The notes under the pieces: model-generated
What the model was told of the DNA's origin: nothing
The model's input: only the letters and a program-made list of their open reading frames with translations
The model's database searches: none
Shown here: one piece after another, positions 32,321 to 43,799 of the stretch
How positions within the stretch are numbered: position 1 is the stretch's first letter
Layout: every line of letters starts with the position of its first letter
Position numbers and translations under genes: made by a program
NCBI GenBank assembly: GCA_905116865.2
Contig: CAJHNH020006669.1
Coordinates: 122,501-186,500 of the forward strand
DNA: 64,000 nucleotides
Direction: 5' to 3'
Source of the DNA: Candidula unifasciata
Taxonomy: Eukaryota > Mollusca > Gastropoda > Stylommatophora > Geomitridae

Positions 32321-32799
32321 GTGTTTATCTTCTCAGCGCTGTATTAAATAAACATCCCAGGAACAGAAAGCCACATACAAGTATAAACTTTTCCTAATAT
32401 TTGGAGATGCTTGGATGTATATCCATTCAATACTTTTTTTGAAAAATCAAAACAGTTTAAAACCCCGGGTTATACGTCTGTATGATCCTTTTTGTCTAAT
32501 TTACTTTCCAAACAAACCCATTTCAAACTCATTTTTGATATTACAGCCGCAACCTGGCTGGATCTCAGCTAACCTCGTACGTGTCAGGGGCCATAATATA
32601 ACCTTACAGCTGAACGGGGTTACTAAGACTTGATCTGAGGGATTCAGAGTTCTGCACTTTGTGTCAAAGGATTTTAGGCGTTCAGCGTGCGGTTCTAGTG
32701 GGGTTCAGTTTCACTCAATCACAAGCCTATACGCACATAGAAATATGATTTTAGGAACTGCAAACGGCAAAAACGTAAAACGATACTCATTTACTACAG

Positions 32800-33062
32800 A
32801 TATTACCAGCCTGTGCGCAGACTTTAAGCTGGCTGGCGGCATTTACCCAGATCCCAGCAACTGTGACTATTTTGTGGAGTGTACCGCAGGAATCACCCAG
32901 CACTTGGAGTGTCCAAAAGGGCTCAGCTTCAACACGGCCAACGACGTCTGTGATGACGTCCATGTCGTGGACTGCCAGATCAACTACGACTGTTTCCTTC
33001 CATGCTGGATAAACTTTTATGTTATGTTTTTAATACCTGGTGTGTTTGGATATATTCAATAG
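32800..33062 (+). CDS. Second chitin-binding type-2 (CBM14) exon
   Basis: If the acceptor tacag ends at 32,799, the exon enters in phase 1, like the first CBM14 exon, and reads (G/D)ITSLCADFKLAGGIYP. The six cysteines are spaced C-X15-C-X5-C-X9-C-X12-C-X7-C, with 'YPDPSNC' and 'YFVEC' typical of CBM14. The frame continues past the last domain Cys through a hydrophobic tail to a stop at 33,060-33,062. The tail may be intron read-through, since no clear donor is seen. It is probably a further exon (or alternative last exon) of the VWA-CBM14 gene, 10.7 kb downstream of the first CBM14 exon, but could belong to a neighbouring paralogue. Confidence 0.8.
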
Positions 33063-33185
33063 ATTTTATAGAAAGTTTTCTCATTATTTTAAACTGACAT
33101 TTGTGTTCGCTTTTGTTGCATTATATCATCTCAACCTTTCATAAAACATTCCTGGTAGTTACTGCTTAAATTATACATGCATGTA

Positions 33186-33430
33186 TCTATTGTCGGCTCT
33201 TTGGTTAAGTCAATGCAAACGCCTTGTAATGCCGGGGTGCCGGGTTCGATCCCAGCTGCGGGTCATGCGCCTTGCGTTGGTTTCGACACTGGTATCGTGG
33301 GCCTACCGTCCAGAATTAATGGCAAACTACTGGACGTAAATTTGCATAGAGATACCATACAACAGCCAGAGGCTGCTGGAGTTGGTTCTGCAACGTCCTG
33401 TAATGGATACGCAACTAACCAATGTATCTA
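33186..33430 (+). mobile_element. tRNA-headed SINE (family C)
   Basis: A-box-like 'ctctttggttaagtca' and a perfect B-box gggttcgatccc at 33,241-33,252, followed by about 180 bp of body. It does not fold as a full tRNA (no acceptor stem), so it is read as a SINE rather than a tRNA gene. Confidence 0.65.
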
Positions 33431-33654
33431 TTACTCCCACCCCGGGTAAACTAAAGGGTACTTCATAACCCTCAGGGTGCCCAAGTGTAACTGTCAAACT
33501 GTTGAATATGTTGTACAAAAAAAAAAAAAAAACGCTTGCACATGTGTACATGTTTTTGTTTATTACTCACCTTCTTCCTTAGTTCTGTGAGCTTCTTCGG
33601 CAGCTTCTGTTGATGAATGGAGAGACAGTTGAACAGTTAAACCTCGGTTCTTTG

Positions 33655-33930
33655 AACCCAATTCGCTCTAATGAGATATTCGGGTACTTTTATTTTATAC
33701 GATCACATCTTGTCGGCTTCGAGATTTCCTAGAAAATTCCTAGGGATCCCTTGGTATTTCCATGGGCAGTATCATATTATGGGGTGGGGGGGGGGGGGTG
33801 TTAGGGCTAGTGTTATATGAATATCGACTACTACTAAACCTAACCCTAATCCCCCTATACTATGGGACGTTTTGGGAATTTCACAACCAAATCACAAAGT
33901 TGACGAGATATGGTCGTATAAAAGTGAAGT
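33655..33930. repeat. Dispersed composite repeat, copy B left part
   Basis: Matches 1-283, including the poly-G run. It ends in the 19-bp sequence ggtcgtataaaagtgaagt (33,912-33,930), which is repeated at 37,323-37,341 where the match resumes. Confidence 0.8.
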
Positions 33931-35480
33931 GATAATGGCATCCGTCAGTCCCGGGGGACTATGGAGAAGTGCCGCTGGCTTTGGGAACAGCATCTGCTGT
34001 GACTGTTAAGTCCGATGCGGGAATGGCAGTCTTTGCCACACAGGATACACACAAAAGCAGATACTCTCTCGTTGTGAGGCAGCCTTACTCTCCGGTGTCT
34101 CCTCTCCACAGCTCGTTGTGTTCGGTTTCTTTCAAAATGTGACAGTCCGTCTTTCACTTTCTGTGTCCATAGTAGTCGATCTGCAGCTGATTTTTCCCAT
34201 GTCTCTGTGCCTATGTTGGTATCTATTAGGTCACGTTTGCATACATCTTTATAGCGCAGCTTTAGCCTTCCTGTAGGTCTATTCCCAGTCACCAATTCAC
34301 CATATAGGAAATCTTTTGGAATACGACCATCCTCCATGCCGGAGACATGTCCCAGCCAGCGCAGACGTCTTTGCTTCAGTATACAATATATTGATGGTAT
34401 TTTTGCTCTTGTGAGCACACATTCGTTGGAGACAAGGTCTCGCCATAATATACCAAGGATGCGTCTCAGACAGCGCATATGGAAGGTATTCAGTCTTTCT
34501 TCCTGTGGAGCATAGAGAGTCCATGATTCGCAGCCGTACAATAATGTGCTCAGGACACAAGACTCATAAACCTTCATTTTTGTATTATCAGTTAGCTTTT
34601 TGTTTGACCAGACTCTCTTTGTGAGATTTGCAAACATAGCAGAGGTCTTTCCTATACGTTTGTTTAGTTCTGCATCCAGAGAATGATTGCTTGAGATACG
34701 TGAGCCTAGCTACTCAAACTCATTTACAGCCAGCAGCTGATGGTCATACACACTAATGTTTGGTGGATTTCCAACATTCAATCCCATCACTTGTGTTTTG
34801 TTCAGACTGATGGTAAGCCCAAATTCTTTGCAAGCATTTACAAAGTGATTCATCAGGATCTGCAGATCATCCTCTGAATGTGCTACAATGGCTGCATCAT
34901 CCGCAAACAGAAATCCCTGAGGCATCTCGTGTGCATCTTCGTCCTTGCACGTAGCCTGGACAGATTAAAAAGATTGCCATCTGACCTCGAACGGAGGTAT
35001 ATCCCCTCAGTTGCTGTCCCAAATGCACGCCTCAATAATGCGGTTAAAAAAAATGCCAAACAGCGTGGGAGCCAGAACACATCCTTGCTTTACTCCATTT
35101 CGAATCTGGAAGGGTCGAGATGATGAATCCTCATATATTATGGTCCCCCTCATATTCTCATGAAAGGATTTGATTAGGCTCAGTAGCATAGGTGGGCATC
35201 CATATTTTTAAAGGATCCCGAATAGACCATCTCTGCTGACATAGTCAAAGGCCTTAGTGAGATCTATGAAAGCAATGAGCAGTGGCCTCTGTTGCTCTCT
35301 GCACTTTTCTTGTAGCTGCCTGATGGAGAATATCATATCAACTGTTGATCTCTTGGCCCTAAACCCACACTGTGATTCCGGGTATACTCTCTCCGCTAGA
35401 ATTTGCAGCCTCTTTAGGATAACAAAAGGCTTATAACCGGTGACTGCTGTTTCCCGTGTTGTGTCGAAACTGTTAAGCAT
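33931..35480 (-). pseudogene. LINE reverse transcriptase with C-terminal zinc finger, 5'-truncated
   Basis: From high to low coordinate: 'SQCGFRAKRSTVDMIFSIRQ', 'LIAFIDLTKAFDYVSRDGL', 'NGVKQGCVLAPTLF', 'FLFADDAAIVAHSEDD', then an uninterrupted 230-codon end with 'VLSTLLYGCESWTL', 'RRLRWLGHVSGM' and a C2H2 finger, CILCGKDCHSRIGLNSHSRC. RT catalytic residues are visible but stops break the first part. The endonuclease is missing. The family resembles a widespread metazoan non-LTR type; exact clade not assigned. Confidence 0.85.
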
Positions 35481-35489
35481 CGCTGGAGT

Positions 35490-36010
35490 GACCTCTCCAG
35501 GGCACAGGCCAGGGCGTTTTGATTTGGAGTACAGACTGTTGCCCAGGCAGCAAGTACCCCCTCTCTACGTCGCCGGTGATACCAAGGGAAAGGCGAAAAC
35601 CAGTACAACTTGGCACCGAGGACGTTGCAGGAATTGCCGGAATAGCACTGTATACAATGCTAAACCGCCTTAGGGATTCCAGCTCCGGATTTTTTCCTCA
35701 GGGTTTACTCCCGAAGCGCTTTCCCAAACATGGGTATGGCCACAAGGCAGTGGAGGTGTGTAGTCAGAGTTTACCTTCTCCTAGATGAGCTGCACTCCCG
35801 TGCCGGCGAGCCTCATCTGCCCGTGGTTTGAAATCAGAGTTTTCCTTCTCCTAGATGAGCTGCACTCCCGTACTGACGAGCCTCATCTACCCGAAGCGTC
35901 TGGTTAAAGCGCCAGAGACCCGCTTTCGCCCCTTCTCCTGTTAGTTTAAACATCTCCGCCACTAGAAGGCCAGGAGTTGGACTGTTGTTGTCAGAAGCTT
36001 TGAGAGACGC
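35490..36010. other. Non-coding segment between two LINEs
   Basis: Contains a tandem pair (35,758-35,826 and 35,827-35,895) sharing 'tctcctagatgagctgcact' and 'gacgagcctcatct' or a close variant. Origin unknown; possibly 5' sequence of one of the flanking LINEs. Confidence 0.5.
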
Positions 36011-36028
36011 ATGCCTTAAGGGTATTTC

Positions 36029-37290
36029 ATGGAGACTGAGAGCTTATTAAGTAGAATTATTTTGGAAAGATTAAAAGATGCTATTGATAAAATGCTAAGA
36101 GATGAGCAGGCAGGCTTTCGGTCAAACAGATCCTGTACTGATCAGATAGCCACATTACGTATTATAATAGAGCAAAGTATTGAACTGAACTCACCACTTT
36201 ACATTGGATTTATAGACTATGAAAAAGCATTTGACAGCATAGATAGGGAATCTCTCTGGAAATTGATGGGGCACTATGGAATCCCACAGAAAATTATCAA
36301 CTTAGTAAAGGCAACATATAAAGACATGAAATGTCGAGTTCTTCATGAGGGAAAGCTACTATATGCATTTGAAATAAAAACAGGTATGTCTTTTGTCGCC
36401 TCTCTTGTTTTTACTGGCTATAGACTGGACTATGAAAACAGTAACTGCTAACACCAAGAATGGAATTCAGTGGACCCCTACAAAACAGCTTGATGATCTG
36501 GACTTCGCTGATGATATTGCTCTTCTGTCCCATTCATGGAATCAGATGCAAGATAAATTAAATATACTTAATGCGAGATCACAGCAGCTTGGTCTGAATA
36601 TCCATAAAGGAAAGACAAAGATAATGAGAATAAATCAGGCAAATAGTAATGTTGTTTCTCTTAATGGCACCCCACTCCAAGACGTGGAGTCGTTCACCTA
36701 TTTAGGCAGTAATGTAGATAAAGATGGAGGAACTGATAGAGATATTAAAATAAGAATATAAAAGGCAAGAGGGGCTTTCATAGCACTAGGGAATTTGTGG
36801 AGGTCAAAAGAAATTAAATTAAATACTAAACTAAAAATTTTTAATTCTAATGTCAAATCAGTACTATTGTATGGGGCGGAAATATGGAGAACAACGAAGG
36901 CAATTACTAATAAATTGCAGACATTCATTAACTGGTGCCTGCGCAGAATAGAGGGAATAAAATGGTATGATAGAATAACTAATGTAGAACTTTGGGAGAG
37001 AACTAAACAGGCTCCAGTGGATCAGGAGGTGAGGAAAAGACGCTGGCTTTGGATAGGGAACACACTGAGAAAACAGGAGAACAGCATAACTAGAATGTCT
37101 TTGCATTGGAACCCACAGGGGCATAGGAATAAAGGAAGGGCCAAAAAACACATGGAGAAGAGAGCTGGAGAATGAGGTTAGAAAGATTAGGAGGACATGG
37201 GGAGAGCTCCATGTAATGGCGAAGGATAGAACGACTTGGCATGAGTTGGTTGAGGGCCTATGCTCAATTGGGGGATAGAAAGGCAGAAGA
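36029..37290 (+). pseudogene. RTE-like LINE reverse transcriptase, 5'-truncated
   Basis: Motifs: EQAGFRSNRSCTDQIATLR, 'YIGFIDYEKAFDSIDRESLW', a frameshift near 36,390 (G-rich 'GMSF/MSPLLF' box), 'LDDLDFADDIALLSHSWNQM', 'GLNIHKGKTKIMRIN', a stop at 36,759, then 'NVKSVLLYGAEIW', 'LRRIEGIKWYDRITN' and 'RRWLWIGNTLRKQ'. It ends in an (AGA)n-type tail near 37,290. The wording is closest to RTE/SR2-type elements. The endonuclease is absent. A decayed sister copy lies at 640-1,860. Confidence 0.85.
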
Positions 37291-37341
37291 AGAAGAGAGC
37301 TTATCCTCAGCCCCGCCCTCGGGGTCGTATAAAAGTGAAGT

Positions 37342-38270
37342 ACCGATGTTCTAAAACTGAATTCTTTGAAAGCAGAATCTTTTTTCAAAGACCTTTTTTT
37401 CCGAATTTTGTTGCTGATTCTCACTCTCCATTCCCCGCTGTTTACATTTTTGATAGGTCCAAAGATTCGTCGTAGCACTTTGTTTTCGAAAACCTGTAAA
37501 AAGGCAGTCATCACTTTTAGTTGTGCTCCAAGTTTCAGAGCGATATCAATACTGCATCTTGCATCCATATACAGAATGGGTAATGGACAATTCACACTGG
37601 TTGATGAGATCTGAGCTTTTCCATATATTAACATACATACTGTGGGAACCTCACCATACAGCACTTTCACAGAAACATGAGATCAAATTGTTTAGGGGTC
37701 TAGAAAGAATTTAGCCGGAAGGTGCTGCACATGAAAAGATCTGATGTGAAAGCAAGAAGTCGCCTTAGGAGAATATTGATCAACGACATTAAAGAGATTC
37801 CACATCGACACGAAATGACACTAAATATTGCTACCCACCAAGCCATGGATAGCAATCTGTTCCTCCCCAGCAGAAGCTGAAGAGGAAACATATGATGATA
37901 TGCAATAATATCATAGATCAATCGGCACTAACTTCGGTCAATATAACGCCGGCCGCTTTACTTTCTAGGATACTTCCAGAAAACCTGAATGTGCACTGTA
38001 CATATCCGGAATACCTTTCGGTCGATGCATAGTTCGTCCATTCCGCTACTTTGTTATGTTCACAGCACAGTAAATCAAAACCATGTACAGATGTCATCAT
38101 TTGTACACAACAAACTTATACAAGTTAGATACAAACATCCACTAACCACTTTTTTATCCTGCTGGATTCATAAACCTTAGAAAGCTATTATCAGAATCAA
38201 TAGGGTATATCTATAGAAGCTAAACCTGCACTAAGGGATCATACACAAAATTATTTAACTTAAGTAAATT
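37342..38270. repeat. Dispersed composite repeat, copy B right part
   Basis: 37,342-37,530 matches 285-430, and 37,966-38,270 matches 432-750. Between them are 435 bp absent from copy A, including at 37,918-37,970 a scrap of the shared SINE body ('acgccggccgctttactttc'). The minus strand of 37,345-37,540 encodes a LINE C-terminal piece, FLQVFENKVLRRIFGP. Confidence 0.7.
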
Positions 38271-38749
38271 TGGTCAGTATAACAGCTACCATATCACCCA
38301 TCGAGTACCAGCACTATTGCTACCACTCCCACCACCACCGTCACAACAACAACACAAAACGGTCACTGCTGTCTATGCAGGTCGTTGTAGCCAGAGGTCT
38401 TAGCTCCGCATGCTGTCGCCACGGACTGTTTAGTTTAAATGTGCCCTCGACATAAAACAATTTAAAAAAAAAAACTCCCATCACCTAATCAGTGATGGAA
38501 CCCACAGTAATATTCCGTGATTGAAAAAAAAGTACACTAAATTCACAAATAGCGGCAATAAAAACCTGCATCCGTCATCTCTCCCTCTCCGAAGGGACGA
38601 ATTTGTAATCAACCTTCCCATCCGTGTCGACCCAAACCAAACTGGACGCTAAGCCGTCTAAGTTAATCGTTTCTATCAATAATGAGTAGGTTTTGATCGA
38701 GTGAAGCGTCAGAGGGAGGCTAATTGGGACTTTACTGAAATATGATGTT

Positions 38750-39215
38750 TTTGGGCGTAAGGAGCAGAAATCGCAAACTAGCTGTAAACCACAACACAAC
38801 GTGCCGACCGCCCCTTTAAATGGTAACGAAAAATTAGCACCCAGCAGGGAATTGAACACCGGTCACCTGCGTGAAGGGTAGAATAATTACAACTACACTA
38901 CCGAAGGCTTTAGGTCAGATATCGCAACCTAGCTTAAACCACAACACAGTGTGCCGACCGCCTTCTCAAGGGCGAACAAATATTACCCGTGACATGACCA
39001 TTGAGCATCACGTCGCCGCTATCGCTGGCTAGCTGTAAACCCCAAAACCGAGCAAAACAATGGCGTAAATATCGCAGCCTAGCTATAAACCACAACAAAA
39101 CGTGGCAGCCACCCAGTTAGGGGCCCCTCAAAAAAGATTATATCATCCAACGGGGAATCGAACGCCGATCACACGAGTGAAATGCGGAATGATTACAACT
39201 ACGCTACCAAATGCT
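38750..39215 (-). repeat. tRNA-Val-like repeat, three tandem units
   Basis: Three units of about 150 bp share 'tagct.taaaccacaacac' and 'cgaccgcc'. Two of them end, on the minus strand, in a tRNA-like head: 'cggtagtgtagttgtaatta...' with 'ggtgttcaattccc' (38,840-38,910), and 'ggtagcgtagttgtaat...' with 'ggcgttcgattcccc' (39,145-39,212). The wording resembles tRNA-Val. They are not functional tRNAs. Confidence 0.65.
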
Positions 39216-39284
39216 CAAACATTAAGTAAAAATGAAATTTTCTTTAAAAAATGTGAAGTTCAGCATTACAGTCAAAGGTGGCTA

Positions 39285-39722
39285 ATCAACTAAAAGCAAA
39301 TCCGGGCCGGCAACGAAACAGCTAATGAAATGATCATTGCTGGAGCTACGTCGTTCGTAGTTTGTGCAACACTCATACATACAAACAAGCGCGGAGTCTA
39401 AGGCAACGTTGTGTGCAAATTTGAAAGCGATCGGTAAAGAAATGTCGGAAATGGATAATGGGGGAAAAGGCATCTATTGGCAGCCCTGCTCAGCAGTCTA
39501 AGGTGGCCAATCAACTAAAAAACAAATCCGGGTGATCAACGAAACAAATAATGATTTGATCGTTGCTGGAGCTATGTCGTTCGTGTGTTGTGCGATTTTC
39601 TGACAGAAAAACACGCGTTGAGTCAAAGGCGACGTTGTGTGAAATTTTGAAAACAATCGGTTCAGTAGTTTCTCAGTCTGTAGGTTACGACCACGGATAA
39701 TTAACATTTTTATTAATATAGA
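39285..39722 (-). mobile_element. Helitron-type 5' end with internal tandem duplication
   Basis: The minus strand starts TCTATATTAATAAAAATGTT at 39,722 with a flanking A, followed by '...gagaaactactgaaccgatt', the same inner wording as the Helitron at 18,224. Two units of about 210 bp (39,285-39,480 and 39,500-39,690) share 'gtggc.aatcaactaaaa' and 'gcgttgtgtg' variants. The 3' end was not located. Confidence 0.55.
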
Positions 39723-39727
39723 TTTAT

Positions 39728-40810
39728 AAAACATCCATTAATAAACTCTGACCACGTGAAAACATTTTTTAAAAGCCGCACTCGGGATTGGCACCTATGA
39801 ACGAGAGAAATGTAAAATGGGTCAAAAAATAAAAATATTATGTTGGAACAAACTAAATTTAGAAGAAGTTTTTTTTTAATTTTTTTTTATTGTAATATTT
39901 CAACTGTTTTTCCCGAATCAATTATTTTAAACACAGTATCATATCTCCATGTTTATGCGTTTCGATGCCTTTTCGCATTTAAATAGTAAAATAGGTTGGA
40001 ATGATGTAATTGTGTGTGAGTGTGTGTGTATATATGTGCGTGTGTGTGTGTGAACGAAAGCTGTTTTTTTTTTTTTTTTTTAAGCCAATGATATAATAAC
40101 AATAGACACCTAAGTGCTGTCTGGTTTTATCAGGTTAAAGATTCGACCTAAATGAAGACAATCTTCAAAAAAGAAAAGGAAGAACCATAAATATAAAAAC
40201 TGATGAATACCAGTTAAGCAGGCGAAAGATTTTACATATATAGAGATACTTTTTTTTTTTTTTTTTTCAGAAGACAAAAGAATGAATAAAGAAATACAAT
40301 AAAGATGCAGTAAAGCTAATAAAGTTTTAGCAAACGGCACCAATTTTGAAATGCGAGCATGTAAATATAAACACTAAAAGAACTCTGTTCAACACAATAT
40401 TATTACCAGTGATGTGTTATCAATGTCAGACATGGACAATATCTTGAGAAGACATGAGGAAAACAGTAAGAACAAAAATATCATGTTTACCTACTATGCA
40501 AGGTGGTAAAGAGAAAAGATCGACTTAGAAAGGAGGAAATCAGGAAGAAAGTCGGCACAGAACTAATACTGAACTTTTTGAGTAGACAACAAATCAAATA
40601 GTTTGGCAAAAAACAAGATTGGCATCAGACAGGGCATCATAGAGAGCAAAGTTATACAAATAAACGGTAGCAGAGCCAGAGGTCGACCACGCAGAAGATG
40701 GACGGTAGAAATATCAGACACTGAAAAGTACTCTATAAGAGGCGAACAGAAGGGCCCGTTCTAGAGATCTCTTTTTGTCCGGCACCGCGAGGCATTCCAG
40801 GAGCAAAGAA
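39728..40810 (+). repeat. Dispersed 1-kb repeat with LINE remnant, copy 2
   Basis: Partner of 3,825-4,860. The decayed LINE frame runs from about 40,380 ('LPVMCYQCQTWTIS'-like) to 40,775 and is followed by an (A/G)-rich tail 'ggagaagaagaaag'. A Helitron end abuts its left side. Confidence 0.7.
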
Positions 40811-40879
40811 AAAGGAGAAGAAGAAAGATTTGATTTAACAGAATTCAGGACAACTTTAGCCATTGGTTCACAATCCTTT

Positions 40880-41850
40880 CAACAGCTGGTTAAATAGTTA
40901 ACCATCTAGTTTTGCAATCTGACAGAATTTTCAGTGGTGTCGAACCATCATTCAAGGCTGTACATAATGTATTGTATTGCTGTTGTCTGTCAAATGATTT
41001 GGAAAACCAGTTAAGTGTTTCAGTAAAAAGGTATTCTAAATTCCTTGGTAAACATTCAGAACAAGCATGTGATAATGCTAGCTGCATACATTTTTTAAGG
41101 ATTCACGACAGGATAGCTTTCTTCAACTTGGCATAAACGCCATTGTTTATACCAGCCATCACCGAAGCATTATCAGTACCAATTGCTGCCAAATTCTACA
41201 AGTCTAATTGTTAGCTGATTAAAATTTTCTTCAGTTCCTGAACTATACTTTCTGCATAACACTTTTCCTACTCAACTAGTCCAAGATATGTAGAAACTAC
41301 GTTGTCTGTACTGATGAAGTTATATTTAATACACACACCAAGCAATTTCAGTACAGAAATATCATTTGATTCGATTCGTCAAAAAATAAACTATATTTAT
41401 TTGTACAAATATCACTGATTAAATTATTTTCAAAGTGAGAAAATAAAGTATTTCTTATGTGTACACTTGCTGCTATGCATTTTCACATCATCCATAACTT
41501 TACTGTCCAAAATAGTCTTTTTAAACAAATCAATCAAATGGTCACAGTTTGAGATTTCACAATGACAACTTGAAAACATTGCAACCGATCCTTCACTATT
41601 TAATGATTCATTATTAGGTGTAGTTCTGAAAAAAGATATCAGCGGTGTAATATCTTCGAAGGAACTGCAGTTTATGCTTTTTAGTCTCTGCATGACTCTA
41701 TAAGTCTTGTATTTTCGCTTTAATTTCACACTTGCAGTATTTACAACGAGCCTTGGTCATATCCCAAGAAACTGCCATCAACCAGTCTTTAATTTTGTCA
41801 TTATGCAGCTACTCTTTCCGAAATTTTTGCTCATACTTCACTTTTGGCAT
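40880..41850 (-). pseudogene. hAT-like transposase / BED-finger pseudogene
   Basis: From an ATG at 41,850 (minus) the frame reads MPKVKYEQKFRKE, then 'KDWLMAVSWDMTKARCKYCK' and a later 'SHAETKKHK'. This is the N-terminal zinc finger layout of hAT-derived proteins. Next come 'SNCDHLIDLFKKTILDSKVM' and 'DVKMHSSKCTHKKY', then much decayed sequence. The far part has 'LALSHACSECL' and 'ILSDCKTRWLTI', matching the dimerisation-region wording of that superfamily. Many stops and frameshifts. Confidence 0.6.
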
Positions 41851-43145
41851 GATAAAAGTTTTTTTTTTTTTTTTTTCAAAATGAAAGCCACATATGAAGG
41901 TCTATTACTTTTTAAAAATCAAATGAAAAAGAAACACAAAGTCAGCACAGTTGGGATACAGTTGAAATCTAGTTAGTATGATTTACGCGCTCTTTTAATC
42001 AGTACCGGGGTTGCCAGATATTTAATCGTTGACCCCAGTGGGAGTTTAAAGTTTATGTAATCGCAATTGTCACAATGTACGTGCCAGACTAAAACAAAAA
42101 TATTGTAGTGAATATTTTACACAGTAATTATTATACTGAAATTGAAAGAAAAAATCTATAAAATATCTAACTCCAAATCAAATACATCTAAAAAAAACAT
42201 CTACCATCTAAACGTCATAAACACCATCTAAATGCAACACTGGATGGTACCAGTCAGTTGTCACTAGTTAATCACTCCTCTGCCCGCCAATTACTGGATT
42301 GTACCTGGATTATTTATTTTTATACACCATTTTGGTTTCTTTAATATTTTCAATTTCAATTGATATTCACTGGCTCTGGAACCGGGCGAGTTTGAGGTTA
42401 CCCGGTCGCAGGGAAGATCAAACCTCGACTAAGACCAACGAAAACTACCGTTTGTTTGTCTGTAGCCTGTTATTGTTATTTTTAAACAGTGGCGTCCCTT
42501 TTCCTAGGAATATGGCAGAAAGTAGAAATAATTCACGTTGCCGGACGGTGATTCGGCGTCTCTTGGAGTAAACTAATTTTGAAAGTTGTTTATTTCAACC
42601 ATTAGACAAGCTACATAAAGTGTCTTGAAATCATTAATAGGATAAATATCTATACCAGCCTAACATAATTATGTATAAGGTGCCAAGTCGCGTCAGATCG
42701 TTCTGTTTTGAAGTATCGTTTTTACACATTTTATATAATTTCAAACATGGTGTCATAAATGTTTATCACTCAGCACAACATAATAATAAAATAATACAAA
42801 TAATACTAATAATAAAACTAGTGTATTGCTCACTTAAATTAGATCTAAGCTTCTAAAGCCCCCCCCCCCCCCACCCTTTCCCCCACACAACCACCATCAC
42901 TGCCCCGACGAAAAAATATTATTGAGCGCTCGCTCCCCACCCCTTTTGTTTTCCTTGTAGCAGTGCCATATGTTCCTCATTTTGCTATTTTGTTTTTACT
43001 ATTATTACTGTATGTTATAGATACTATCCAACTGTACATCAGAAAACAAGGGACAATTCGTGTCAGCCATAATAAGTCAGAATGTTTAATTATTGAACTT
43101 TATTATTTTAAATTCAAATTTTTTTCCCTTAATTCTTAGTTTGCT
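41851..43145. other. Unassigned stretch
   Basis: I recognise no gene or repeat apart from a poly-C run at 42,860-42,872. Confidence 0.35.
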
Positions 43146-43149
43146 AACT

Positions 43150-43470
43150 CTGTAAAATGAAATCTGACGAATGCTAGAAATAAAGCCAGTCTTACAGGTC
43201 ATCAAAGAACAACAAATGAGGTGGTTTGGACACCTAACAAGATTGCCCTGGTACTATCCACCACAGCGAGCCACACTAAAACGTTACAACGGGTATAGAG
43301 CGAGTGGAAGACCTCGGAAAATGTGGAGTGATGGCATTAGGAACAGCCTTACAGAAATGAACATCAGTTTTAATAGTGCTCTTGACAGAGCTCATCAACG
43401 AACATTACATCTCCCCCCGACACTTCGATAAGGTAAAAGGTGGAAGAGAAGAAGAAGAAGAAGAATAACT
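43150..43470 (+). pseudogene. LINE 3'-end fragment
   Basis: An 86-codon frame with 'EQQMRWFGHLTRLPWYYPPQ' and 'ASGRPRKMWSDGIRNSLTEM', the usual end of a LINE RT protein, followed by a (GAA)n tail at 43,447. It is a 5'-truncated insertion. Confidence 0.8.
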
Positions 43471-43539
43471 TTGTAAAATATAAACATGTGTTAAGTATTA
43501 TGGAGTTGCATGCCCTTTTTTTATTATCCTTAACCGAAG

Positions 43540-43790
43540 GGGTTTCAGTGGCAAAGTGGTTAAGCCGTTTCCCTCGCGCTCTGAAAGTTGTGGGTGCGTT
43601 TCATGATGGCGCTGTTCCGGTCACAATGCAATTTTTAACAGAAATTCTTGACGATCGTCACTTGTGCTATAGAGGTTATGCTTTGTGCGACGCTAGCAGC
43701 AGGCGGCTATCTGTCCCCCGGAGAGAGACTGAGCCATATAGGATAAAAACGGGTGGTGCAGTTAACTATTCTTTCACCTTTACCTTTATT
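43540..43790 (+). mobile_element. tRNA-headed SINE (family D, copy 1)
   Basis: A-box 'gtggcaaagtggttaag' and a decayed B-box 'gtgggtgcgtttc'. The body 'cttgacgatcgtcacttgtg' through 'gagactgagccatat.gga' matches the reverse complement of 48,360-48,510. Confidence 0.65.
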
Positions 43791-43799
43791 ATCCGAAGA

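Noticed and set aside
33186..33260. True tRNA gene with perfect B-box
   Set aside because: No closing acceptor stem and followed by SINE-like body; treated as a SINE head.
37345..37670. 268-codon minus-strand ORF as a host gene
   Set aside because: It joins a LINE C-terminal fragment to antisense of another LINE; no coherent domain.
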